Shown: positions 9,767 to 21,792, counted from the first letter of the stretch. The stretch is DNA of 64,000 bases from Vibrio sp. S9_S30 (GCF_014694455.1 NZ_JAAUWT010000003.1:124001-188000), one strand, 5' to 3'. Made by a program: numbers and translations. The notes: generated from the sequence alone by a model not told the origin.

Positions 9767-10948
9767 TTACTTGATCATTTGTTTCTTGGCATCGTTCAGT
9801 GCGGCTTCTACCCCCTGACGACCATCAACAATGTTAATAACCGCATTTTTGGCGGAGCTCCAGAACGCGCTCATTTGAGGAATATTAGGCATAATTTCTC
9901 CATGTTGAGCATTGATCATCGTCGCAGCGATACGCCTGTCCTTCGCTATTTCTTGTTGGAATGAGTTCAAAGCCACCGCGCCCAAAGGCTTATCATTATT
10001 GATGGTGCGCAAGCCATCGTTTGTCAGTAGGTAGCTTTCAATAAACTCAACGGCCAAATCCTTGTTTGGAGAGGCGGTACTGATGCCTGCGGTTAACACA
10101 CCCACAAAGGGTTTAGATGGTTGACCATTGAATTTAGGTAACGTTGTGACCCCATAGTTTAGACCCGAACGCTCGATATTCCCCCAAGCCCAAGGACCAT
10201 TAATCGTCATCGCAACGTTGCCTTTATTGAACTCCGATTCAGACACCGAATAATCCATGTCTGGAGAAATTACCCCTTTATCCACAAGTGATTTAACGAA
10301 GTGCATGGCGGCTACGACACCTTCTTTGTGAATGCCCACCTCTTTTATATCATAGCCTCCAGCCTTGCGCTTAAACGCATAACCACCATCCGCGGCCATA
10401 AGTGGCCATGTGAAATAGGGTTCTTTTAAGTTCCACATAATGGCGGACTTGCCCTCTTTCTTTAGCTTCGCATTGAGTGCTTCCATCTCCTCCCAATGTT
10501 GAGGTGGGTTAGGCACCAAGTCTTTGTTATAGATGAGAGACAAAGATTCGACTGCAATAGGATACCCAATAATTTTGCCCTTATAAGTCACCGCGTCCCA
10601 TGCAAAGTCAACAATACCTTCTTTGATTTCCTTAGACGGGTTCACATCAACCAGTAAACCGGATTCCGCGTAGCCACCAAAACGGTCATGCGCCCAAAAG
10701 ACAATGTCGGGTCCCTCTCCAGTCGATGCGGTTTGTGGAAATTTATCTTGTAAAGAATCTGGGTGCGCAACCGTCACTTTGATGCCCGTATCCTCTTCAA
10801 ACTGCTTACCCACTTCAGCCAAACCGTTGTAACCCTTATCGCCGTTAATCCAAATGGTTAACTGCCCTTCTTCAATGGCCGCATTGGCTGTAAAAGAGCC
10901 AAAAGAAGCAAGGGTGCAAAGCGTCAATGCACGAACTGGAGCTTTCAT
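9767..10948 (-). CDS. malE: Periplasmic maltose/maltodextrin-binding protein MalE
   Basis: 393 residues with a signal peptide (cleavage near T-A-N-A-A). The mature protein starts [18 protein letters not shown] and contains [15 protein letters not shown], both classic MalE elements, including residues that line the sugar pocket. It binds maltose and maltodextrins in the periplasm and delivers them to MalFGK2. The start ATG has AAGGA eight bases upstream. It is first in malE-malF-malG and is divergent from malK across a 424-base regulatory region. Confidence 0.96.
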   Translation of the reverse strand: MKAPVRALTLCTLASFGSFTANAAIEEGQLTIWINGDKGYNGLAEVGKQFEEDTGIKVTVAHPDSLQDKFPQTASTGEGPDIVFWAHDRFGGYAESGLLVDVNPSKEIKEGIVDFAWDAVTYKGKIIGYPIAVESLSLIYNKDLVPNPPQHWEEMEALNAKLKKEGKSAIMWNLKEPYFTWPLMAADGGYAFKRKAGGYDIKEVGIHKEGVVAAMHFVKSLVDKGVISPDMDYSVSESEFNKGNVAMTINGPWAWGNIERSGLNYGVTTLPKFNGQPSKPFVGVLTAGISTASPNKDLAVEFIESYLLTNDGLRTINNDKPLGAVALNSFQQEIAKDRRIAATMINAQHGEIMPNIPQMSAFWSSAKNAVINIVDGRQGVEAALNDAKKQMIK

Positions 10949-11372
10949 ATTGTTGTCCTTTTCATAGGTAGAGATACGTCAGTAATAGTGCTCGAACAGT
11001 AGGGAAACAGCATCATCCTAAATGCTACGCCTTCCGATAGATTGAGGTATTTCGTGACCATCATTACGTTTAACGATAACTCCAGCTCACAGAAAGCGAG
11101 CATTTTGTGATTCTCATCTCGCTCATAAATCCACGGTCGCGTGCGTACTCAGTGGTCATACAAAGGGTCTCCTCCCTACGGACTCCCCCTATACCCCACT
11201 GATGTGGGATGACCTATTTTATGCTTCGTCGGGTACTATAGCCTGAGTCAACCAACACTCTATTCTCGGCGTTCAAACCGGTCTCGATTGTTAAATTCGG
11301 TTTGATAACTTTAAAAAACCTTTATAATTCAAAAATATATACAGTTCAAAAGATTAATCTAAGGAAAGCGAT
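10949..11372. promoter_or_regulatory. malE / malK divergent control region
   Basis: A 424-base region between divergent malE and malK, as in enterobacteria where MalT and CRP act. Seen here: on the minus strand, purine-rich blocks resembling MalT boxes (agggaggag from 11169-11177 and gggggag nearby); an inverted repeat cccac-tgat-gtggg at 11195-11208; a weak CRP-like cgtga-N6-ttacg at 11053-11068; and a TATAAT at 11323-11328 with TTGATA at 11302-11307 (15-base spacer) that could serve malK. The site assignments are tentative matches by eye; the overall role of the region is secure from layout. Confidence 0.6.
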
Positions 11373-12482
11373 ATGGCGAGCGTTACGCTTAAAAACGTGT
11401 CAAAAGCTTATGGCGACAGACTTATCTCTAAGAATATCGACTTAGAAATCGAACAGGGAGCGTTCATTGTATTCGTCGGACCATCCGGCTGCGGAAAATC
11501 GACTCTACTTCGATGTATCGCTGGACTTGAAGACATTACCTCTGGCGACCTCTATATTGGCGAAACCAGAATGAACGAAGTGGAACCATCCAAGCGCGGG
11601 GTAGGAATGGTCTTTCAGTCTTACGCTCTCTACCCACACCTCAATGTGTTCGACAACATGTCATTCGGTCTCAAATTGGCTAAAGCCAATAAAAACGAAA
11701 TAAAGAGACGAGTAACCGAAACGGCGGAGATGTTGCAATTAACACCATTACTCAATCGCCAGCCTAAAGATTTGTCTGGCGGTCAACGCCAGCGCGTCGC
11801 GATTGGTCGCACACTGGTTTCGCAGCCAGACGTTTTTCTATTAGATGAACCACTTTCTAATCTGGATGCTGCGTTACGAGTTCAAATGCGAAGTGAAATC
11901 ACGAAATTGCAGCGTCAACTGGGTTGCACGATGATCTACGTAACCCACGATCAAGTCGAAGCCATGACAATGGCCGATAAAATTGTTGTTTTGGATGCTG
12001 GCTGTGTTTCTCAAGTCGGAAAGCCTCTGGAGCTTTATCATTATCCCAACAACCAGTTTGTCGCTGGCTTCATCGGTTCACCCACAATGAATTTTATTGA
12101 TGTGAAAGTAGAAAAAGCGGAATCAAACCAGGTGTTGGTTCAAACAGAGGACGGTTCGGTCTTTTGGGTTCAAGTAGATGGCGCCACAGTGCACTCAGGT
12201 GAAAAGATGACCCTAGGTATCAGACCCGAGCACCTTGTTGAACATTCAGCATCGGATCACGTTATGCAGGGAACGGTTCAAGCGGTCGAAAAGCTGGGCA
12301 ACGAAACGCAAGTCTACCTAAATCTTGATGATTCTGGTGTTCAAGTCATTTACAGAGCACCCGATACCATTGAGGCGGAGCCCGATCAACCTTTTTCCAT
12401 CGGCATCCCCACTCATCGATGTCACCTATTCCACAAAAATGGGATGGCATGCCAACGCTTGTACAAAGAGAAAGGGGGGTAA
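11373..12482 (+). CDS. malK: Maltose/maltodextrin ABC transporter ATPase MalK
   Basis: 369 residues, the usual MalK length (371 in E. coli). The nucleotide-binding domain has Walker [11 protein letters not shown]-loop V-F-Q-S-Y-A-L, signature [13 protein letters not shown], Walker [13 protein letters not shown] and switch His in T-H-D-Q. The C-terminal regulatory TOBE/OB region begins near residue 240 (F-I-G-S-P-T-M-N-F). It energises MalFG and in enterobacteria also restrains MalT. The ATG is preceded by AAGGAAAGCGAT. Only the transporter half of a mal system is visible; no malT, lamB, malP or malQ lies in the window. Confidence 0.96.
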   Translation: MASVTLKNVSKAYGDRLISKNIDLEIEQGAFIVFVGPSGCGKSTLLRCIAGLEDITSGDLYIGETRMNEVEPSKRGVGMVFQSYALYPHLNVFDNMSFGLKLAKANKNEIKRRVTETAEMLQLTPLLNRQPKDLSGGQRQRVAIGRTLVSQPDVFLLDEPLSNLDAALRVQMRSEITKLQRQLGCTMIYVTHDQVEAMTMADKIVVLDAGCVSQVGKPLELYHYPNNQFVAGFIGSPTMNFIDVKVEKAESNQVLVQTEDGSVFWVQVDGATVHSGEKMTLGIRPEHLVEHSASDHVMQGTVQAVEKLGNETQVYLNLDDSGVQVIYRAPDTIEAEPDQPFSIGIPTHRCHLFHKNGMACQRLYKEKGG

Positions 12483-12527
12483 TCTCAATATGGCGTCTGG
12501 ATCGATTGCGTGAACGCTATATTAATG

Positions 12528-12578
12528 ACCAAGTGAGATGAACAACCAAGCGAGATGAACAACCAAGCGAGATAAGCT
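12528..12578 (+). repeat. Three tandem 17-bp repeats downstream of malK
   Basis: accaagtgagatgaaca, accaagcgagatgaaca and accaagcgagataagct follow each other without gaps, 45 bases after the malK stop. They are non-coding and unrelated in sequence to the other short repeats in the window. Confidence 0.9.
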
Positions 12579-12608
12579 ACCCCGCTAAGGCTGGCGACCT
12601 CATCAACG

Positions 12609-12779
12609 TTAACTAGAAGGATCAGACCACTTTATACGGTTGTACACTTCTTCATGGAGCGTCTGGTTAGATTGCTCAAGATGCATAAGTAACGATTCAA
12701 TTTTATCCATCCAATTGACATCACTGCTGCCATCGAGAGCTTTATCGTCCATTTTCGATTCATGCTCTTTATTAGCCAT
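12609..12779 (-). CDS. Small acidic protein, 56 aa, unknown function
   Basis: Not recognised. The reading frame has an excellent ribosome binding site (AGGAG six bases before ATG) and encodes 56 residues: a charged start M-A-N-K-E-H-E-S-K-M-D-D, then a predicted amphipathic helix with W-M-D-K-I-E-S-L-L-M-H-L-E-Q. There is no signal peptide or membrane segment. It lies between malK and the second CsgD-like regulator on the same strand as the regulator, 139 bases downstream of that gene's end. Coding is supported by the ribosome binding site and composition only. Confidence 0.6.
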   Translation of the reverse strand: MANKEHESKMDDKALDGSSDVNWMDKIESLLMHLEQSNQTLHEEVYNRIKWSDPSS

Positions 12780-12918
12780 ACCGTGCTCCTAAAAAAACAC
12801 TCTCTTCCTCAGCACCCCCATCGAACGACACCGTTCTGGGGCAACCCGCTCAAATAAAAGCGCTTAAGAAAACCATAGCATAATCATAGCCCAACTTTTG
12901 ATATGTGGGGAAAAGTCA

Positions 12919-13575
12919 CTAAACCAATTCTTCTTGGCTAATGTTTTCTTTTGCCCAAATCAACGCTTGTAGACGATTTTTAGCGCGAATTTTCTTAAAT
13001 AGATTATGCAAATGCGTTTTGACCGTATTTTCACTAACGAACAGTTTGTCTGCGATTTCGGTATTCGTTGAACCTTTAGCCAAATGCCGAATGATCTGTT
13101 GTTCACGGCGAGTCAGTTTTGAAAACAGTGCGTTAGTGGTACTTTTTTGGCTCTGGCGATAGTACATGATGTATTCTTGAGCGAGCTTGCGGCTTAACCA
13201 CATCTCGCCATTTTGAATAGCACTCATTCCTTTTGATAGCGTCTCTATATCATCATCCAAGTAAAACACACCCACCAAATTCGCCCAATCCAACAACTCT
13301 CTTGAATCGATGTCATTACGGCAATTCAGCAAAACTTCTTGGCTTTGTGGAAAGTAACGATTTTTATACTGCAAGTACTTTGGTAAAAACCCTGAATTAA
13401 TAGCACTCATATCAATAACAACAAAATTATCCATACCTAGAGATAAGTCAAACTCTCTGTTTTCTAATATTGAAATGAGCTGCAAAGTATTCACATAAAT
13501 GTGCAACTTCTCCTCTAATGATCGCTGAAGAAGCTGTGATTGCATTGTGTCATTTGTTATTAGAGTAAACACCAC
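12919..13575 (-). CDS. CsgD/VpsT-family LuxR-type regulator with canonical c-di-GMP motif WLSR
   Basis: 218 residues with the chosen start. The N-terminal receiver-like half lacks a standard phosphorylation pocket; residues 100-131 (V-G-V-F-Y then G-E-M-W-L-S-R-K-L-A) align with CsgD and VpsT, and W-L-S-R at 126-129 fits the W-[FLM]-[TS]-R motif by which VpsT binds c-di-GMP. The LuxR helix-turn-helix follows (L-T-R-R-E-Q-Q-I-I, V-S-E-N-T-V-K-T-H-L-H-N-L-F-K-K-I). The long open frame begins only at a TTG (13644) and would add an atypical N-terminus; the GTG at 13573-13575 has AAAAGG six bases upstream and gives the family's normal length. Likely a c-di-GMP-responsive biofilm regulator; its targets are not evident. 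Confidence 0.88.
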   Translation of the reverse strand: MVFTLITNDTMQSQLLQRSLEEKLHIYVNTLQLISILENREFDLSLGMDNFVVIDMSAINSGFLPKYLQYKNRYFPQSQEVLLNCRNDIDSRELLDWANLVGVFYLDDDIETLSKGMSAIQNGEMWLSRKLAQEYIMYYRQSQKSTTNALFSKLTRREQQIIRHLAKGSTNTEIADKLFVSENTVKTHLHNLFKKIRAKNRLQALIWAKENISQEELV

Positions 13576-14262
13576 CGCGTTCCTTTTATTTATTTTCCAA
13601 CCGGGCTGAGCTGTATACGTTATGAATATCCATAGCAAAGTCAAGAGTCATAACTAAAATACAACAAGGCACTTATGAAGACAACTTTTAAACCATTGAT
13701 TTTAAAACAGTATCACTTATGAGAAATAACTATTGTTCTATATTGAGAATACCTCTCAAATAATCTTACGGAACGGAGAACTGATTAATAAAGTGACAAA
13801 AACCACTGATTCTTTGCCTTTATTTAATTTTAGATACTGAATCAAATTTTATTATTTAGAGTAGTATCTTGTCGATTCAAAATAACATTATTCATTTTAT
13901 ATCCTGTATTGATATCAATATCACTAGTGAAAAATTGAATATGGCTGCAAAATTTCAATTCATATTGGTGAACTTGGTTCAAATAAATCATCAATTATGA
14001 AAATTTATATAGACGAAGACACAAAGAGTTAAATTTGTATATTCATCCCACAAATCAAACAGTCTCAAATGGCTATTTTCAGTAAGTGCTGATCAAATAT
14101 TAAACAAAGCGTCACTTTAACGGTCGACACCCACTGGCTCTAAAGACCGAATTGCCTCCATCAAAAATTGGTCGCACAGCATAGGAATTCACGACGTTTA
14201 GGCAAAATAAAAGCGCCTGAATAGGCGCTTACTCCATGAAATGAATCGTACTTGAGATATTT
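13576..14262. promoter_or_regulatory. Long AT-rich upstream region of the second CsgD-like regulator
   Basis: Nearly 690 bases without a credible gene; very AT-rich, with many poly-A/T runs between about 13720 and 14060. It contains the promoter of the regulator on the minus strand and, at its far end, the terminator of the next small gene. Long AT-rich control regions fit csgD-type genes silenced by H-NS, but no site was assigned. Confidence 0.45.
14200..14230 (-). terminator. Rho-independent terminator of the 66-aa gene
   Basis: On the minus strand an 8-bp stem (aagcgcct / aggcgctt) with loop ATTC is followed by TTATTTTG. It begins about 33 bases after the stop of the small gene at 14263-14463. 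Confidence 0.8.
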
Positions 14263-14463
14263 CTAATGTACTGGCTTCGTGCCTTTTTCAGAAAACTTGC
14301 CGAAGTACTCTTCCATGATCTCAGGAGTCAGTTTCCCTTCCGCTTCAAGTTCTTTTAATTTAACGACAATTTCTCGTTGCTCTTCCAAAGAAGGAAGTTT
14401 TACTTCGGGTTCACTGACGCCCTCTTCAGCCATTGCAGCCAGCTCTTTCTCGAAATCACTCAT
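14263..14463 (-). CDS. Small acidic hypothetical protein, 66 aa
   Basis: Not recognised. The product is strongly acidic and helical (E-E-Q-R-E-I-V-V-K-L-K-E-L-E-A-E-G-K-L), with no signal peptide or membrane segment. The ATG is preceded by AAGGTAG at about ten bases and the gene ends in a well-formed terminator, so it is very likely a real, separately transcribed gene. The repeated Glu/Lys pattern suggests one or two amphipathic helices, perhaps a protein-binding module; this is inference only. Confidence 0.7.
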   Translation of the reverse strand: MSDFEKELAAMAEEGVSEPEVKLPSLEEQREIVVKLKELEAEGKLTPEIMEEYFGKFSEKGTKPVH

Positions 14464-14763
14464 ACACGTACTACCTTAGAAATAATTTCCTAAATTCTAA
14501 CGATTCATCACTGTGGATGCCAGAGGAATTAAAGCGCTGGCAGCGCACACCTCTGCAAGTTCTCGTGCAGCACCGTACACCGTTCATTCATCGTATTAAT
14601 GTCTTCTCACTTTTTCGTTAACAGCATGATAACCCATTAAAATATCTGCTGATTTTATTGTAAATTACTTGTAAGCACTTTATGAAACTTAACTCAATGC
14701 CTTGATTTTTCAAAACGAGCCAATATCTTGTTGCTGAACTTTTTTGGATTTAATGAGTCGGAA
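14464..14763. promoter_or_regulatory. Divergent upstream region of the 66-aa gene and the moxR-bat operon
   Basis: Three hundred bases containing the promoters of both divergent units. No RNA or repeat was recognised. Confidence 0.4.
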
Positions 14764-15756
14764 ATGTCGACTAATTCGCAAATTGGAGCTTTTCAACGCA
14801 TGCAAGTGAACCTATTTCAACAATTGCAGACGCATTTAAACTCACAAGTTATCGGGCAAAGTGAGCTGGTAAAACAAATTCTCGTTGCTTTACTGGCCGA
14901 CGGTCACGTTTTGGTAGAAGGACCACCGGGGTTAGCCAAGACACGCGCAGTAAAGTGTTTAGCCGACTGCATTGAAGGTGATTTTCATCGAGTCCAGTTC
15001 ACGCCTGACTTGTTGCCTGCGGATTTGACTGGCACCGATATCTATCGGCCAGAGAATGGGTCGTTTACCTTTCAAAAAGGCCCCATATTCCATTCACTGA
15101 TTCTTGCCGACGAAATCAACCGAGCACCAGCCAAAGTACAAGCCGCAATGCTTGAAGCCATGGCAGAAGGGCAAGTGACCGCTGGCAGTCAAACCTATTC
15201 GTTGCCTGAACTCTTTTTAGTCATTGCGACGCAAAACCCAATTGAGCAAGAAGGAACATACCCGCTACCTGAGGCTCAACTGGACCGTTTCTTACTGCAC
15301 CTTGAAGTGGATTACCCAGATGCAGAAAGCGAATTGGCTATTCTTCGACTAAACCGTGGTGAAGCATTAAACGACAAGAAAGCAGATCAAATCACCATCA
15401 GCCAGCGCGATATCTTTGCTGCGCGTAAAGAAGCCCTTAGCTTACATATGGAAGAATCCATAGAGCAATACATCATTCGCTTAGTCATGGCGACACGCCA
15501 GCCTAATCAATACAGCGACGAGCTCGATCAATGGTTGGAGATGGGCGTAAGCCCGCGTGCCACCATCGCGCTGGACAGAGCGGCTCGAGCTCACGCTTGG
15601 CTAAGTGGTAGAGACTTCGTATCCCCTGAAGATGTTCAAACAATGGCTTATCCGGTATTCAGACACAGAATATTGATGAGTTATTCTGCTCAAGCACAAG
15701 GCATTACCGCCAATCATGTCGTCAAAACCATTCTTTCACTGGTCGGAAGCGCGTAA
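14764..15756 (+). CDS. moxR: MoxR-family AAA+ ATPase
   Basis: 330 residues from the ATG at 14764. Walker A G-P-P-G-L-A-K-T, Walker B L-A-D-E-I-N-R-A-P followed by K-V-Q-A-A-M-L-E-A-M-A-E, and the sensor-1 region I-A-T-Q-N-P-I-E-Q-E-G-T-Y-P-L-P-E-A-Q-L identify the MoxR group. MoxR ATPases act as chaperones together with von Willebrand factor A proteins, as encoded downstream. It is the first gene of a six-gene run with gaps of 9 bases or less (moxR, DUF58, DUF4381, batA, batB/C, batD). The frame is open upstream to a TTG at 14728, but ATG 14764 gives the normal MoxR N-terminus. Confidence 0.93.
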   Translation: MSTNSQIGAFQRMQVNLFQQLQTHLNSQVIGQSELVKQILVALLADGHVLVEGPPGLAKTRAVKCLADCIEGDFHRVQFTPDLLPADLTGTDIYRPENGSFTFQKGPIFHSLILADEINRAPAKVQAAMLEAMAEGQVTAGSQTYSLPELFLVIATQNPIEQEGTYPLPEAQLDRFLLHLEVDYPDAESELAILRLNRGEALNDKKADQITISQRDIFAARKEALSLHMEESIEQYIIRLVMATRQPNQYSDELDQWLEMGVSPRATIALDRAARAHAWLSGRDFVSPEDVQTMAYPVFRHRILMSYSAQAQGITANHVVKTILSLVGSA

Positions 15757-15765
15757 GAGTCCATT

Positions 15766-16686
15766 ATGTCCAATATGCCACCCTACGCTAATGGTGCATT
15801 TCTATCGATAGAAGAGCTGCTTTATTACAAAAGCCAAACCACAAAATGGTTACCCCCAGCAAAAAGCTTATGGTCTCAACTGAGTGGAAACCATCAAAGC
15901 CGCAGCAAAGGTCGCGGAATGAACTTTTCTGAGGTTCGCCAATACCAAGCTGGGGACGATATTCGATCTATCGATTGGCAGGTCACCGCTCGTACTGGAA
16001 AAGTCCATACCAAACTGTTTGAAGAAGAACGTGAACAGCCAGTCATTTTGCTTATCGACTTAAGCAGCCAAATGCGATTTGGCTCCTCTTTACTGCTTAA
16101 ATCCGTTCAAGCCGCTCACATGGCAAGCCTAATCGGATGGCTAACGGTTCAAGCGGGCGATAGACTTGGCACCATAATCTCGACGGGCAACGAGATAGTG
16201 GATATCAAACCCATGGCGCGTGTAAAAGGCGTATTGAGCGTGATTGAAGCCATCATAAAAGCGCACAATCAAGCCTTAGATAACGTGACTCAATCGCCAG
16301 CCTCCATCGACTGGTCTACATCGCTAAAAGAACTCCATAGGCTTAGCCCGAAAGGCAGTGAAATCATCCTGCTGAGCGATTTCTTATCGTTTAGAGAACC
16401 AGATTTCACCTTGCTTAGCCAAGTGGCTCAACACAATCGCGTTCGGGCTATTCAGTTCTATGACCCACTGGAACAAGGGGAAACCCGGTATAAGGGGCAG
16501 AATGCGGTCAGCGATGGGAAACAAAGCCGATGGGTGGACTTTTCATCCTCCAAAACCAAACACCGCTTTCGTCAGGATTTCAGCACTCGCACAGAAAGAT
16601 TAGAAAACGGATTTCTTCAACAAGGTATCCATTTTAGTCAGATTTCTGCCGGCGATAACCTGATGAATCAATTACACCGAGGTTAG
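15766..16686 (+). CDS. DUF58 domain protein of the moxR-bat operon
   Basis: 306 residues. The conserved segment G-R-G-M-N-F-S-E-V-R-Q-Y-Q-A-G-D-D-I-R followed by I-D-W-Q-V-T-A-R and the E-E-E-R-E-Q-P stretch define DUF58. A degenerate von Willebrand A fold follows (L-L-I-D-L-S-S-Q-M-R-F-G-S, a MIDAS-like D-L-S-S-Q; later L-L-S-D-F). These proteins accompany MoxR ATPases almost universally and are thought to be their partners; no enzymatic reaction is known. It lies 9 bases after moxR and 1 base before the DUF4381 gene. Confidence 0.9.
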   Translation: MSNMPPYANGAFLSIEELLYYKSQTTKWLPPAKSLWSQLSGNHQSRSKGRGMNFSEVRQYQAGDDIRSIDWQVTARTGKVHTKLFEEEREQPVILLIDLSSQMRFGSSLLLKSVQAAHMASLIGWLTVQAGDRLGTIISTGNEIVDIKPMARVKGVLSVIEAIIKAHNQALDNVTQSPASIDWSTSLKELHRLSPKGSEIILLSDFLSFREPDFTLLSQVAQHNRVRAIQFYDPLEQGETRYKGQNAVSDGKQSRWVDFSSSKTKHRFRQDFSTRTERLENGFLQQGIHFSQISAGDNLMNQLHRG

Positions 16687-16687
16687 A

Positions 16688-17176
16688 ATGCAAAGCAGTC
16701 CTCAATCTCTTAATTTAGCGCCGATTCAATTACCTCAAGAACCGGGATTCTGGCCCCTCGCTTGGGGTTGGTGGGCAGTCGCCATTTTTACCCTTGTTGC
16801 TATTTTGGGTGTCGCGTTACTTTTTAAACATTATCGAGCGAAACGCCAAGTAAAGCGACTAGCACGAGAACAACTCAAACACGTTAAATCGACAAAGGAA
16901 GGCATGCAATTATTGCGTCAAGTCGCGCTAAGCTACTTTCCAAGAGAACACATCGCCTCTCTCTCAGGAAAAGAGTGGTATGCATTTTTAGATCAACAAC
17001 TCAAAACACCTCGCTTTATGCCGAACGCAAGCACATGGGATGCACTTCTGTACAAGCCCAGTATGCATGTGGATAACGCTTCTCAACAAACTGAACTCAT
17101 GACGGATATCGAATATTGGGTTGCCCATGCCCTCCCACCTCGCCGTTCGGCAGCGAACGTCAAGGAGGAAAGATGA
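16688..17176 (+). CDS. DUF4381 single-pass membrane protein
   Basis: 162 residues with one membrane segment at about residues 24-47 (W-W-A-V-A-I-F-T-L-V-A-I-L-G-V-A-L-L-F) and a basic, helical cytoplasmic part. The N-terminal L-A-P-I-Q-L-P-Q-E-P-G-F-W-P-L-A-W-G-W-W is typical of the DUF4381 proteins found between the DUF58 and batA genes in gammaproteobacteria. Function unknown; position suggests a membrane anchor for the Bat complex. The stop overlaps the batA start (ATGA). Confidence 0.85.
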   Translation: MQSSPQSLNLAPIQLPQEPGFWPLAWGWWAVAIFTLVAILGVALLFKHYRAKRQVKRLAREQLKHVKSTKEGMQLLRQVALSYFPREHIASLSGKEWYAFLDQQLKTPRFMPNASTWDALLYKPSMHVDNASQQTELMTDIEYWVAHALPPRRSAANVKEER

Positions 17177-18127
17177 TCAACTTTGAATGGCTCTGGGCAT
17201 TTCTGCTGCTTCCACTTCCCATTCTTGTGTATTTTTTTGCACCTAAAATGCAAGAAGCACAAGCAATTCGGCTTCCTAGCCTTCCTGATACCCAGTTAGG
17301 AGAAACACCTAATCGAAACGGTCAGAAATGGCTTCTACTCGGCATTTGGCTATTACTGCTTACGGCAGCGGCTCGCCCTGTTTGGCTTGGTGAACCGGTA
17401 GAATTTTACCCTGAGCATCGAGACATGATGCTTGTCGTGGATCTCTCTTACTCCATGAGCAAAGAAGACATGTTGGAAAATGGGAACTATATCGATCGTC
17501 TATCGGCCGTTAAAAATGTTGTCGGCGATTTTGTTGCTAAACGCAAAGGCGATCGGCTAGGGCTTGTGCTATTCGCCGACCAAGCTTACTTGCAAACCCC
17601 ACTGACTCTTGACAGACAAGCCGTCAAATCTCAACTGGATCGAACCGTACTCAAACTGATCGGAACCAGCACCGCGCTTGGTGACGGCATTGGTCTTGCG
17701 ACCAAAACGTTTATCGACAGTAACGCTCCACAAAGGGTTATGATACTTTTGAGTGATGGCAGCAACACCTCTGGCATTATCGACCCAATAGAAGCCACAA
17801 AAATGGCCAAGGAATACGGTGCCACCATATACACGGTGGGTGTGGGTGCTGGAGAAATAGTGGTAAAAGATTTTCTCTTTGAGCGCGTGGTGAATACCGC
17901 AGAAGATCTGGATGAGAAAACGCTCATTCAGATTGCTGACATGACAGGTGGGCAATACTTCCGGGCACGAAACAGTGACGAACTGGCCACCATTTACGAC
18001 ACGATCAACGCACTCGAACCCGTCTCCAGTGCCAGCCAAACGTGGCGTCCTAAGTCCGAGTGGTTCTGGCTACCACTTTCATTCGTTTTATTGATGTCTT
18101 GGATTCTGGCGTTACTGAGGAGGAATC

Positions 18128-18135
<8 letters not shown>
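17173..18135 (+). CDS. batA: BatA-type von Willebrand factor A membrane protein
   Basis: 320 residues. Two N-terminal membrane segments, a VWA domain and a C-terminal membrane segment (about 300-316). The MIDAS is complete: D-L-S-Y-S-M-S (D-x-S-x-S), the distal Thr in G-T-S-T-A-L-G-D, and L-L-S-D-G-S-N. Such proteins bind divalent metal and protein partners; Bat systems have been linked to stress tolerance, though the mechanism is unsettled. The longer open frame (to 17116) was rejected because ATG 17173 has AAGGAGG right upstream and overlaps the DUF4381 stop by four bases. Confidence 0.92.
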
Positions 18136-20028
<1,893 letters not shown>

Positions 20029-20035
<7 letters not shown>

Positions 20036-21654
20036 TTCGTAAGTTCGCATCATCTGTACAATGGTTCTTCTCCTTCGCTGTTATATTGGCTCTGTTATCG
20101 CCAGCAGCGTTTGCAAACAATGCCGTTGCGACGGCGTCGGTGAGCCGAACCAACGTCGCGAAAGATGAAGTATTTCAACTCAAAGTCTCAATCAATAAGC
20201 AAGTATCGAATAGCAAAGTCGACTTTTCAGTGTTGCAGCCTGCCTTTTATATGGGTCGACCTAGTTTTGGATCCTATAGCAACTCTATCAATGGCAAAAC
20301 GACCGTCAGCAGTGAGTGGACTGTTGCTCTGGCGGCAACGCAAACCGGCATATTGAAAATTCCAAGTTTCGATATAGACGGTGTTAAAACCGCCCCCATT
20401 GCCATTCAAGTCACTAACGACAGAAACGCTCGCACTCAAGACGATGTCATTCAACTTACCGCCAATATTGAGAAAAGTGATTTGTACGCGGGCGAGCGCA
20501 CCACACTGCATACGCGTTTGATCATCAAAGCGGACCTTCGTCGCTTACAGAATACCAATATTGAATCTGCCTTTGGTGAAGGGTTATCCATCGAACCCAT
20601 TGGTGAAAGCAACCAATACCAATCGGTGGTCGATGGTGTAGAGGCAACCGTGGTCGATCAATCTTTCTATATCATCCCAGAACGCGCAGGCACATTCACC
20701 TTGTCTCCTCCTCGTATTAAGGGAGCGCTCATAGAAAGCTCAGGGAGAAGCAGCGGTACAAGGCTCATTCAGATTGATAAAAGCGCGCCTGCAATCACGC
20801 TAACCGTGAAAGAAAAACCTTCAACATACCAAGGCGCATGGCTACCGACACCATCCTTGTCGGTCGATCAGCTCTGGCAAGATGACGAAGGTAATCGCAT
20901 CACCTCTGAGACCTTCACGACTCAAGTTGGCTCTCCCGTTCAACGTACGTTGGTGATCCGAGCAAAGAACCTGAGCCAACAGCAAATGCCAAATTTAAAG
21001 GTGACTTACCCTGAATCAATTCGTGTGTACGATGAAACGCCTCAGTTCTCTCAAGACAGTAATGGCGACATCATCATGACGGTTAAGCAGGTACTGATTG
21101 CGAAAGAAACGGGGCAATTCGAATTGCCCGCGGTCAGTGTGCGATGGTGGAACAGCGAAACAGGTCGGGAACAGACATCAACGGCAAGCAGTATGTCTGT
21201 CACGATTGAAAAAGGCGATGTCAGTAATTTGAACTCTGTAGTTCAGCCAACATTGCCCCAACAAACCCTTACGGTGACCGATAGCGGATTCTGGCCTTAC
21301 CTTACCGCCCTCTTCGCTGTGCTTTGGCTGGCAACGTCGGTTCTTTTATGGAAAACAAAACACCGTTCGGCAGATGTAACACCTAAACCTGACAACATAA
21401 AGCCGAATAACTTCACCGCTCAATTGATCAGCGCCATAACGAACAAAGACGGCATTGCATTCGACAGAGTGTATAAAGAGTGGGCGGAAACCGTCGAACT
21501 GAGTGAATCCGTTATCAGCCAAGCGAACGCTTTCAGGCAAAGCTTGTACGGTAAAGGGACCACGACATTGGATGAGCAAGCGTTTATCCTTGCCATCAAA
21601 GGGGCAAACAAACGAAAGGTGGCCAAACCTTCCAACGTATTGCCACCACTTTAA
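20029..21654 (+). CDS. batD: BatD-family membrane protein
   Basis: 541 residues with a signal peptide (cleavage near A-F-A-N-N), a long periplasmic region of beta-sandwich repeats (A-T-A-S-V-S-R-T-N-V-A-K-D-E-V-F-Q-L begins the first), a membrane segment near residues 422-442 and a cytoplasmic helical tail. This is the BatD (oxygen tolerance) layout. It is last in the operon, and the start overlaps the batB/C stop (ATGGTAA). A strong terminator follows at 21763-21792. Confidence 0.9.
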
Positions 21655-21686
21655 ACCGAGCTCGACCTCATCCTATAGCTTGGTTT

Positions 21687-21747
21687 GATGTGACACAAAA
21701 GTGGATGTAACACAAAGCGGATGCGATACGAAAGCGGACGTGATGAG
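21687..21747 (+). repeat. Imperfect 16-17 bp tandem repeats downstream of batD
   Basis: Units gatgtgacacaaaagtg, gatgtaacacaaagcg and gatgcgatacgaaagcg follow each other, with a partial fourth, just after the batD stop. Non-coding. Confidence 0.75.
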
Positions 21748-21762
21748 ACATCAGATAACGGC

Positions 21763-21792
21763 AAAAAGCGCGCCGAATTGAGCGCGCTTTTT
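21763..21792 (+). terminator. Bidirectional rho-independent terminator after batD
   Basis: A perfect 11-bp inverted repeat (aaaaagcgcgc / gcgcgcttttt) around an 8-base loop. A-tracts and T-tracts on both flanks let it act on the moxR-bat operon (plus) and the converging sensor kinase operon (minus). Confidence 0.9.

Noticed and set aside
13576..13644. N-terminal extension of the second CsgD-like regulator
   Set aside because: Starts with TTG without ribosome site; the GTG at 13575 has AAAAGG in good position and fits the family length.
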